Part shown: positions 6,992-14,564 of the stretch, in pieces
Numbering within the stretch: position 1 is the first letter of the stretch
Layout: each line of letters starts with the position of its first letter
Source of the DNA: an uncultured bacterium
GTDB lineage: Bacteria > Verrucomicrobiota > Kiritimatiellia > CAIKKV01
Direction: 5' to 3'
Assembly: GCA_903828035.1 (NCBI GenBank)
Contig: CAIKKV010000680.1
Coordinates: forward strand, 1 to 14,564
DNA length: 14,564 bases
Position numbers and translations under genes: made by a program
The notes under the pieces: model-generated
What the model saw: the letters and a program-made list of their open reading frames with translations, nothing else
Database searches by the model: none
Told to the model about the DNA's origin: nothing

Positions 6992-8968
6992 ATGAAGATC
7001 AAGAGAGCGGGTTGCTGGCTTGCGGGTATGCTGGGAATCGCCGCCGTGGCGCAGGGCGGGCCTGCGGTGACCAATTACACGGATGGGGAAACCCTCCGCT
7101 ATCCGGTGGCGCTGCTGCGGGGCACCCTGGACGGCGGCGCGACGAACGCCGTTCAGGTGATCAACACCTCCTCCCGGCGCGACACGCGCGAGATCCGGGG
7201 CGCGGCGTTCGAGGGTCAGTTCAAGGGCATGGCCGAGCTGGTGCCCGGAACGAACCGCATCGTGGTGCGCGCGGGCGGCGGCGAAACGGCGATCTCCCTC
7301 GTCTATGTGCCGCAGACGAATCCCTACCGCGTCCGCGCCTTCTATTTTGTGCCGGCCGATGGAAACACCCGCTATGAGACCCCATTCAAGGAGGACGCCT
7401 TCGACTTCCGGGGCAAGTACGACACCATGCTCAAGTGCGCCCAGTCGTTCGTGGCCGAGCAGATGCAGGCCGCGGGGTATGGCCGGAAAACCTTCAATCT
7501 CGAGTTCGACGAGGCCGGCAAGGTCATCGTGCATGTGGTGAAGGCGGCCCGGCCGGTGGCGGAGTACGAGACGCTGGGCCGTTATCCGATCGCGTCAACC
7601 GTGGGGCGCGAGGTCGCGGCCGCGGTCGGGGAGAAGCCGTGCAACTATTTCGGCTGCGTGGCGTTCAGCCGGCATATCCCGAAGGACCAGCCGGGCGCGG
7701 GCCACGCCACCTGCTACGGCATGGTGAACGTGGGCGACGTCTCCCTCTTCGGCGGGGCGATCTTCTACACCTGGCCGTCCAGCCTGAGCGAGGTGATTCC
7801 CCGGCTCACGCAGGATGAGGCGATTGACCGCGAGCGCTTCCATGCGGACGATAACCGGGGCGGGCGGATCTGGGCCACCGCGGCCAACACGTGGGGCGCC
7901 TCGCTGCACGAGCTCATCCACGCCTACTATGTGCCCCACTGCGCCGACGGCAACGGCGTGATGGCCACCGGCTACGACCAGTTCAACCGCTATTTCACGT
8001 TCGCGGAGCCGCCCACCGCCAAGCGGAAAACAACCGAGCGGTTCGCCGATACCGGCCGCACCCGCCTGTCCCGGATCACCGCCGCCGCGCTGGCGCCCAC
8101 CCGGTTCATGGCGCTCGACAAGCGGGACTGGAAAGAGAAGAACACCGTCTCGGTGGACATCGATCCGCCCCGGGGCGAGTTTGTCTTCCGGAGCGATTAT
8201 GGCGTCCGCTTCATCGCCCCGGAAAAATGGTACGGGGACGGCCCCCACGCCCGATGGTTCGTGGAGGCCGGCTACGACAAGCCCGCGCCGGAGGAAATCC
8301 GGATCGCCGCCTCGAATGTCCTGGCGAACTGCAAGGCGATCCGCGGCATCTCCGCCCGGGTCGTCGACGCCGAGGGCCATTACACGATCTGCAACGACCT
8401 GGGGTCGCTGCTGACGTCGGCCTGCATCCGGAACTGGCAGTTCGCGCCCGGGGCGGTGCGGTGGGAGGGCTCGAACGCGTTCCCGAGCCTGACGGACGGC
8501 CAGCGGAAAGCCATCGAAGCGGCCACGGCGACGGGGCGCCTGGAAAAGGGGTCCGCCAACCAGGTCGACGTGCGGCCCTTCGCGCGCGACAAGGGCGCCG
8601 CGAACACCGCCGTCTATGCGCTGCGCGTCATCCGCTCCGGCGAGCCCCGGGCGATCCAGGTGCTGGGCGCGGCCAACGACACCCTGCGCGTGTGGGTGAA
8701 CGGCGAGCTCGTCCTTTCCGATCGCAGCGAAGGGCCGGAGTTGAAGGTTTCCGAGGCGACGCTGAAGGCGGGCGAAAACATCCTGCTGGTGGAAGCGTGG
8801 AACAAGGCCGGCTGGTTCCATATGACGGTCCGGCTGGCCGATGCCGGCGGAAAACCCCTGCAGCTGACCGACGAGGGGACGCTGGAGCCCGCGGTGGACT
8901 TCGCGGCGTATCAGAGCCTGTTCGCCGGGGACGCTCCGGAGGCGCCCGCGCGGAAGCCCGGGCATTAG
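6992..8968 (+). CDS. Exported zinc metallopeptidase, metzincin-like (PF12044 'Metallopep' type), with C-terminal beta-sandwich
   Basis: The 658-residue protein begins with a Sec signal peptide (KIKR, hydrophobic core, likely cut near AVAQG). The zinc motif is HELIHAYYVPH (H306, E307, H310, H316), the metzincin spacing HExxHxxxxxH, with Tyr where the classical family has Gly. Eight residues later GVMATGYDQFNRYF supplies a Met-turn candidate (M324). This block, with an upstream AEQMQAAGYGRKTFNLEFDE segment (about 155-174), recalls the PF12044 family known from the fungal protein YIL108W; I recall this from memory and have not run a search. Residues about 510-630 form a beta-rich domain with NDTLRVWVNGELV and AGENILLVEAWNKAG, as in galactose-binding-like modules. 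An in-frame TGA at 6986-6988 excludes an upstream start. It leads the five-gene run, ending 3 bp before the next gene. Likely role: extracytoplasmic cleavage of a protein or glycoprotein; the target is unknown. Confidence 0.8.
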   Translation: MKIKRAGCWLAGMLGIAAVAQGGPAVTNYTDGETLRYPVALLRGTLDGGATNAVQVINTSSRRDTREIRGAAFEGQFKGMAELVPGTNRIVVRAGGGETAISLVYVPQTNPYRVRAFYFVPADGNTRYETPFKEDAFDFRGKYDTMLKCAQSFVAEQMQAAGYGRKTFNLEFDEAGKVIVHVVKAARPVAEYETLGRYPIASTVGREVAAAVGEKPCNYFGCVAFSRHIPKDQPGAGHATCYGMVNVGDVSLFGGAIFYTWPSSLSEVIPRLTQDEAIDRERFHADDNRGGRIWATAANTWGASLHELIHAYYVPHCADGNGVMATGYDQFNRYFTFAEPPTAKRKTTERFADTGRTRLSRITAAALAPTRFMALDKRDWKEKNTVSVDIDPPRGEFVFRSDYGVRFIAPEKWYGDGPHARWFVEAGYDKPAPEEIRIAASNVLANCKAIRGISARVVDAEGHYTICNDLGSLLTSACIRNWQFAPGAVRWEGSNAFPSLTDGQRKAIEAATATGRLEKGSANQVDVRPFARDKGAANTAVYALRVIRSGEPRAIQVLGAANDTLRVWVNGELVLSDRSEGPELKVSEATLKAGENILLVEAWNKAGWFHMTVRLADAGGKPLQLTDEGTLEPAVDFAAYQSLFAGDAPEAPARKPGH

Positions 8969-8971
8969 CAG

Positions 8972-10519
8972 ATGCTAGCCGCGACTATCAGTTTCGGGCT
9001 GCTCCTGGCCCTGGGCGGCATGTTGCAGGCGGCGCCCTTCACGACCGCGCCCGATCCGGCCGTCCGGTTCGGCGTGCACGAGCTGGCCTTCACCGGCAGC
9101 GGCGGAGCGGCGGATCCGTTCGCCACGGCCGCCACGGTGACCGTGACGCCGCCGTCGGGAGCCCGCCGGACGGTCGAGATGTTCTGGGACGGCGGGAACA
9201 GCTGGAGGGCCCGGGTGTACGTGAGCGAGGCGGGCGCCTGGTCGTGGGCCTCGTCCTGCGCGGGCGATCCGGGGCTGAACGGAAAGACCGGCTCCTTCCG
9301 CGCGGGGGAGTCGTCCCTCCGGGGCCTGCTGAAGCCCCATCCGGCCAACCCCCGCGCCCTGGCAACGGATGACGGGCGCTGGTTTGCCCCCATCGGGGAC
9401 ACCGCCTATTTCCTGCTCGGATCGAGCAATTACCTGGACTATGTGCGGGACGACTGGGCGCGGGGCGTGAACTTCCTGCGCTGCAGCGCGTTCGGCCAGC
9501 TCCGCCGCTACGATTCCCATTTTGACGCCGAGGGCCGGCCGAATCTCGCGTCGCTGCAAGCGGATGACGCCAAGGTGAAGAACCTGTTCACCCAGTATCC
9601 CGGCGTCTATTTGCAATACATTCTCTTCCCGGAAAACGCCTCGAATAAATGGGCGTCGTTTTCGACCGCCGCCAAAACCGGATGGCTGCAGCAGGTGGTG
9701 GCCCGCTTCGGGGCTTTTCCCACGATCACCTGGCAGATCATGAACGACTCGGCCTATCCGGCCGCCAACACCGGCGACACCGCGGTGGCCGCGACGGTCG
9801 CCGCTTTCCTGGAGGCGCACGACGGCTACGGCCATTTGCGCGGAACGGGGGCGCGCCGGGGTAAGGGCGCGCCGTTTGCGGATCGGGCGTGGACCACCTT
9901 CCTGCATCATGAAACGAAGGACGCCCTCGGCGCGGACGAGGCGGACCGCCCCGCCGCCCCTGGAAAGTTCACGTGGTGCGGCGAGGACCGGTATGAGACC
10001 TACCTGCCTCCGGCGCATCCCCGGTATTTCTTCAGGCGCCTGATGTGGGCGTGGATTCTCTCGGGCGGATCGGCCTGCTATGGCGGGGATTGGGATTCAA
10101 CCACTCCGTACGCGCTCACCGGTTTTACGGGGCTTGATTCCGTCGCGTTCATAGGGTCGTATTTTGAAAGCCGGGGCATTGACCTGGCCCTGTTCTCTTA
10201 CAATGATAAGCGGGCGCGCGATCCGGCCTCAACCGGAAAGAATCGCCCGCAGGCTTGCAATCGGGGCATGGAGGAGTTTATTGTTTACCATCCGAACGGG
10301 ACCGGAGAGGGCGCGGGCGTGGATATCGACGCCGGTCGCACCGCCTCGTTCGAGCTGGACCTGTCGGGTGCGCCAGGACCGTTCCAGGTGGAGTGGTTCC
10401 GGGCGCGGGACGGCGTCCGTGTTTCAGGCGGCACGGTTCCGGGCGGGGCGCTTCGGGTGTTCACGGCGCCCTGGGCCGGGCAGGATGTGGTTTGTCGGCT
10501 GGAAAGGAGCGGGTCATGA
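8972..10519 (+). CDS. Exported DUF4038/apiosidase-like (GH140-like) glycoside hydrolase candidate
   Basis: The 515-residue protein has a signal peptide ([20 protein letters not shown], likely cut before APF). Residues about 30-115 are an Ig-like beta domain of the DUF5060 kind ([22 protein letters not shown]). Residues about 120-400 look like a TIM barrel of the DUF4038 type: [14 protein letters not shown] at the start, TWQIMNDS (N258-D259) where the acid/base would sit, and WCGED (E338) as possible nucleophile. The family's known GH140 members are apiosidases acting on pectin with an Asp acid/base, which agrees with N-D rather than N-E here. Residues about 400-510, ending VEWFRARDG...FTAPW, resemble the putative collagen-binding domain (PF12904) usual at the C-terminus of these proteins. 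Catalytic residues are assigned by motif only. Its start is 3 bp after the metallopeptidase stop without a strong ribosome site, and its stop overlaps the tdh start, so translation is probably coupled on both sides. Real substrate unknown. Confidence 0.78.
   Translation: MLAATISFGLLLALGGMLQAAPFTTAPDPAVRFGVHELAFTGSGGAADPFATAATVTVTPPSGARRTVEMFWDGGNSWRARVYVSEAGAWSWASSCAGDPGLNGKTGSFRAGESSLRGLLKPHPANPRALATDDGRWFAPIGDTAYFLLGSSNYLDYVRDDWARGVNFLRCSAFGQLRRYDSHFDAEGRPNLASLQADDAKVKNLFTQYPGVYLQYILFPENASNKWASFSTAAKTGWLQQVVARFGAFPTITWQIMNDSAYPAANTGDTAVAATVAAFLEAHDGYGHLRGTGARRGKGAPFADRAWTTFLHHETKDALGADEADRPAAPGKFTWCGEDRYETYLPPAHPRYFFRRLMWAWILSGGSACYGGDWDSTTPYALTGFTGLDSVAFIGSYFESRGIDLALFSYNDKRARDPASTGKNRPQACNRGMEEFIVYHPNGTGEGAGVDIDAGRTASFELDLSGAPGPFQVEWFRARDGVRVSGGTVPGGALRVFTAPWAGQDVVCRLERSGS
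10504..10509 (+). promoter_or_regulatory. Strong Shine-Dalgarno site AAGGAG for tdh, inside the preceding gene
   Basis: AAGGAG ends 6 nt before the ATG at 10516 and lies in the last codons of the DUF4038 gene. With the ATGA stop/start overlap it fixes the tdh start and points to co-translation. Confidence 0.8.
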
Positions 10520-11550
10520 AGGCGCTGGTCAAGCGGAAGGCGGAAGTCGGGCTGTGGATGGAGGACGTTCCTGTCCCCGAAATCGGGATCAACGACGTGC
10601 TGATCCGGGTGCTGAAGACGAGCATCTGCGGAACCGATGTGCACATCTGGAACTGGGACGCCTGGGCCCGGAAGACCATCGTGCCGGGCCTGGTCGCGGG
10701 GCACGAGTTTGTGGGCCTCGTCGAGCGCGTGGGCGGCAACGTGCATGACTACAAGGCCGGCGACCTCGTCAGCGGGGAGGGCCACGTGGTCTGCGGCCGC
10801 TGCCGCAACTGCCTGGCCGGCCGCCGGCATCTCTGCCCCAACACCTCGGGCGTGGGCGTGAACCGCGCCGGGGCCTTTGCCGAGTTCATCGCGATTCCCG
10901 TGGCCAACGTCTGGCCGGCCGACCCGCGCATCCCCCTCGAGGTGCTCAGCTGCTTCGACCCGCTGGGGAACGCCACCCACACGGCGCTCTCCTTCGACCT
11001 GCTGGGGGAGGATGTGCTGATCACCGGCGCCGGGCCCATCGGGCTGATGGCCACCGCCATCGCCCGCCACTGCTCCGCGCGGAACGTGGTGGTGACCGAC
11101 GTGCAGCCCTACCGCCTGGAGCTGGCCCGGAAGATGGGGGCCACGGTGGCGCTGGACGTGAGCAAGGGCGAGACCCTGGCCGACGTGCAGAAGGCGCTGG
11201 GCATGAAGGAGGGCTTCGATGTCGGGATGGAGATGTCCGGCCATCCGGCGGCGTTCCGCGGCATGATCGACAGCATGTGCCACGGCGGCAAGATCGCGCT
11301 GCTGGGCATCCTGCCCCAGACCGAGATCGACTGGAACAAGGTCGTTTTCAACAGCCTGACGATCAAGGGCATCTACGGCCGCGAGATGTACGAGACCTGG
11401 TACAAGATGACCATGATGATCCAGTGCGGGCTCGACATCACCCCGGTCATCACGCACCGCTTTCCCGTCGCCGAGTTCGAGGCCGCGTTCGAAACCATGC
11501 GCTCAGGAAACTCGGGCAAGATCGTTCTCGACTGGGCGACGGCGCCCTGA
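10516..11550 (+). CDS. tdh: L-threonine 3-dehydrogenase
   Basis: This zinc- and NAD-dependent cytoplasmic enzyme oxidises L-threonine to 2-amino-3-ketobutyrate. The 344-residue length fits (E. coli Tdh has 341). Catalytic zinc residues are C38 in [13 protein letters not shown] and H63-E64 in AGHEFVG. The structural zinc cysteines are C93, C96, C99 and C107, the same numbering as in E. coli. [35 protein letters not shown], the nucleotide-binding GAGPIGLMA and the late [11 protein letters not shown] are close matches to Tdh and separate it from other medium-chain alcohol dehydrogenases. There is no signal peptide. The start overlaps the preceding stop by 4 bp. kbl, the next enzyme of the pathway, follows after 24 bp, so the unstable product can be passed on directly. 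The placement between exported hydrolases is unusual for tdh. Confidence 0.96.
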   Translation: MKALVKRKAEVGLWMEDVPVPEIGINDVLIRVLKTSICGTDVHIWNWDAWARKTIVPGLVAGHEFVGLVERVGGNVHDYKAGDLVSGEGHVVCGRCRNCLAGRRHLCPNTSGVGVNRAGAFAEFIAIPVANVWPADPRIPLEVLSCFDPLGNATHTALSFDLLGEDVLITGAGPIGLMATAIARHCSARNVVVTDVQPYRLELARKMGATVALDVSKGETLADVQKALGMKEGFDVGMEMSGHPAAFRGMIDSMCHGGKIALLGILPQTEIDWNKVVFNSLTIKGIYGREMYETWYKMTMMIQCGLDITPVITHRFPVAEFEAAFETMRSGNSGKIVLDWATAP

Positions 11551-11574
11551 ACCCTGACTTCCGAGGTTGTCCCC

Positions 11575-12768
<1,194 letters not shown>

Positions 12769-12769
12769 T

Positions 12770-14407
12770 ATGTGTTTTGCCGTTATCCGCCGGCTTGCCC
12801 TCGGGAGCCTGCTGCTGTTGACGGGAGTGGCTGGCCGGGCCGAAGAAGCCGTGCCGTCTCCGTCGCTGGTTCCCTGGCCGAAGGCCATCCGCCTGGAGCC
12901 CGGCTACGAAACGCTCGCACCCGGCGCCCGGATCGTCGCGCAGAATGCGGAGCTGGCTCCCCTGGCCGGCGTGCTGGCGGAAGAAATCGGACTGATCACC
13001 GCGCATCCGCTGACTGTCGGGAATGGCGCTGCCGGAAAAGGGGATATTACGCTTCGCCTGGCCGCCAATGTTCCGGCGGCGGAAGGGTACCGGCTGACGG
13101 TGGGTTCCGGCGGCATACTTGTCGAGGGGCGAACCTACGGCGGCGTGGCGTGGGGAACGGTCACCTTGCTTCAGGCGCTCGAGAGCACCAATGGGCAGTG
13201 GCGCCTGCCCCGGATGACCGTGGCCGATGAGCCGCAGCTGGGCTATCGCGGGGTGCTGATTGACGTGGCCCGGCGCTACAACTCGATCGGCGCGCTCAAG
13301 CGGGTGGTGGTGATGTGCCGCCTGTACAAGATCCGGTACCTCCAGCTGCATCTCACGGACGACCAGGCCTGGACCTTCCCTTCAACGGCGTTTCCGAAAC
13401 TGGGCTCGACCAACAAGGGGTTCCGGGGGCCGATTCCCAGGGTGTATACCCTTGAGGAGCTCAAGGATCTGGTCGCCTTCGCCGATGCGCGCGGCGTCAC
13501 GATCATTCCGGAGCTTGAAACGGTCGGCCACAGCGACCAGCTGCGCATCCCGTACCCCAAGGTGTTCGATGCGTTCGAGGATAAGAAGGAAAACGCCCAC
13601 ATGGGCATCGTGGACATGGCTAATCCGCACGCCTATCAGGGGCTGGACGTCCTGGTGGGGGAGATGTGCGAGGTGTTCAAGAGCTCGCCCTACTTCCATA
13701 TCGGGGCGGATGAGGCGAATATGAAGCGGGCGCTGGTGTCGTCCAACTACCCCGCCTTTACCGCCGAACACAACCTCAGCTCGCCCTATGAGCTATTCTG
13801 CTATTTCGTCCGGGAGATGGACACGACGGTCCGGAAGCACGGCAAGCGGACGATTATCTGGGGCGACGGCGTCAAGCCGCCCGGCAGCGAGCAGGTGACG
13901 ATTCCGTCCAATATCCTGGTCATGGCCTGGAGGAACAAGGCCAACGATGCCCGGAACTTTGTCAGCAACGGCTTTGAGGTGGTCAACGCCACCTGGAACC
14001 CGCTGTATGTGGTGAACCAGACGTGGGAGACCTTCAGTCAGCCTGGCGGGACCAACGGGCAGACGGGGAAATACACGCCGGAGACGATCTATAACTGGAA
14101 TCCGCAGGTGTTTGACCGGCTTGTGCTGAAGGCGACCCCCCTGGTGGTGGGGGGGCAGCTATGCGCCTGGGAGCAGGGTGGGGAGATCCAGACGCCCGTG
14201 CTGCGCTCCCGCGTGCCGGCCTTGAGCGAGCGGACCTGGAATCCCGCCCTGGATCAGCCTTATGGAAACTTTTCCAGTCGCCTCCAGGCCACGGATGCGC
14301 TTCTGGAGAGGCTCGTTTCTGTCATTCCGGCGTCCGGGCCGGGCCAGAGGGATGAACCGGCGACCGGCTCGACCTCCGATAAGACGACTCCGGGATTGCA
14401 AAAATAA
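12770..14407 (+). CDS. Exported GH20 beta-N-acetylhexosaminidase, canonical active site, no C-terminal modules
   Basis: The 545-residue protein has a Sec signal peptide (FAVIRR, then LALGSLLLLTGVAG, likely cut after GRA). The N-terminal GH20 domain covers about 30-150 (SLVPWPKAIRLEPG; EGYRLTVGSGG). The barrel starts at YRGVLIDVARRY. It keeps the family motifs HLTDDQAW (H194-W201), PELETVGHS (H254), the catalytic pair in HIGADEAN (D314, E315), MAWRNK, ATWNPLYVV and GGQLCAWEQ. It should release terminal beta-linked GlcNAc or GalNAc by the substrate-assisted mechanism of the family. It is a clear paralogue of the enzyme at 3427 but lacks that protein's two C-terminal modules and ends in a short polar tail. 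AAGGGG (12758-12763) stands 6 nt before the ATG and lies in the end of kbl, 1 bp separating the genes, so it is the last gene of the run. Periplasmic or extracellular. Confidence 0.95.
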   Translation: MCFAVIRRLALGSLLLLTGVAGRAEEAVPSPSLVPWPKAIRLEPGYETLAPGARIVAQNAELAPLAGVLAEEIGLITAHPLTVGNGAAGKGDITLRLAANVPAAEGYRLTVGSGGILVEGRTYGGVAWGTVTLLQALESTNGQWRLPRMTVADEPQLGYRGVLIDVARRYNSIGALKRVVVMCRLYKIRYLQLHLTDDQAWTFPSTAFPKLGSTNKGFRGPIPRVYTLEELKDLVAFADARGVTIIPELETVGHSDQLRIPYPKVFDAFEDKKENAHMGIVDMANPHAYQGLDVLVGEMCEVFKSSPYFHIGADEANMKRALVSSNYPAFTAEHNLSSPYELFCYFVREMDTTVRKHGKRTIIWGDGVKPPGSEQVTIPSNILVMAWRNKANDARNFVSNGFEVVNATWNPLYVVNQTWETFSQPGGTNGQTGKYTPETIYNWNPQVFDRLVLKATPLVVGGQLCAWEQGGEIQTPVLRSRVPALSERTWNPALDQPYGNFSSRLQATDALLERLVSVIPASGPGQRDEPATGSTSDKTTPGLQK

Positions 14408-14431
14408 CCCTATTTTTATAAGAAATACTCA

Positions 14432-14460
14432 TTGTGCGAATGTTTAAGGATTAGTACTAT
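14432..14460 (+). promoter_or_regulatory. Weak candidate promoter for the gene at 14556
   Basis: TTGTGC (14432-14437), a 17-nt spacer and TACTAT (14455-14460) lie in the AT-rich 148-bp gap 14408-14555 after the second GH20. The spacing is ideal and the boxes moderate. If real, the hairpin at 14479 falls in the leader of the next gene. Confidence 0.3.
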
Positions 14461-14478
14461 TTATTATGTTCTCGGCAT

Positions 14479-14507
14479 GCCCTTGGTTAGGGCGGGGTTG
14501 ATTTTTT
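14479..14507 (+). terminator. Possible intrinsic terminator or leader hairpin with T-run
   Basis: GCCCT-TGGTT-AGGGC is a perfect 5-bp stem (14479-14493), followed 8 nt later by six T (14502-14507). The stem is short and the T-run somewhat distant, so termination may be weak. It could end the five-gene transcript or act in the leader of the following gene. Confidence 0.4.
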
Positions 14508-14555
14508 ATTTTGAGTTCGTTTGCCGCTACCGCCTCTTGTGCAGGGAGTTCGATC

Positions 14556-14564
14556 ATGAAAAAA
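14556..14564 (+). CDS. Start of a further gene, cut by the right edge
   Basis: ATG followed by two lysine codons begins here. AGGGAG (14543-14548) stands 7 nt upstream, a good Shine-Dalgarno site at normal distance. A Met-Lys-Lys opening is typical of a signal peptide, so another exported protein is plausible. Nothing more can be said. Confidence 0.5.

Noticed and set aside
10516..11550. General zinc alcohol or sugar-alcohol dehydrogenase instead of Tdh
   Set aside because: Zinc ligands at the E. coli Tdh positions, the [11 protein letters not shown] signature and adjacent kbl favour Tdh.

Overview
The window looks like a chromosomal piece of a GC-rich, glycan-degrading bacterium of the PVC superphylum, most likely Kiritimatiellota or Verrucomicrobiota. 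The evidence is indirect. There is a large secreted protein made of a beta-helix tail, fibronectin type III (FN3) modules, LamG-like modules and a C-terminal calcium-loop/beta module typical of that group. There are several Sec-exported glycan enzymes and a regulator joining a LacI-type sensor to an AraC-type DNA-binding domain. No rRNA, tRNA, CRISPR array, transposase or phage gene was seen.

Layout. (1) Positions 1-3396 (+): 3' part of a very large secreted modular protein, open at the left edge. (2) 3427-5565 (+): exported family-20 glycoside hydrolase (GH20) with two C-terminal chitobiase-type modules and an altered active-site region. (3) 5566-5680: short gap between convergent genes holding two adjacent inverted repeats. 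(4) 5681-6874 (-): XylR-like regulator. (5) 6875-6991: divergent control region with three TTGA-C motifs and a promoter placed for leaderless translation. (6) 6992-14407 (+): a tight five-gene run of exported metzincin-like metallopeptidase, exported DUF4038/apiosidase-like enzyme, L-threonine 3-dehydrogenase (tdh), 2-amino-3-ketobutyrate CoA ligase (kbl), and a second, shorter, more canonical GH20. Gaps are 3 bp, a 4-bp overlap, 24 bp and 1 bp. (7) 14408-14555: AT-rich gap with a possible promoter and a hairpin plus T-run. (8) 14556: start of another gene, cut by the right edge.

How the genes may work together (inference): the five-gene run reads as one transcript controlled from the divergent regulator. 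It combines outer enzymes that cut protein and terminal N-acetylhexosamine with two cytoplasmic enzymes that turn threonine into glycine and acetyl-CoA. Threonine is the main attachment residue and a dominant amino acid of mucin-type O-glycoproteins. The locus may therefore let the cell strip a glycoprotein and burn both its sugars and its threonine-rich backbone. The annotations of Tdh, Kbl, the GH20s and the regulator are firm; the metallopeptidase and DUF4038 assignments rest on motifs; the substrate is a hypothesis.
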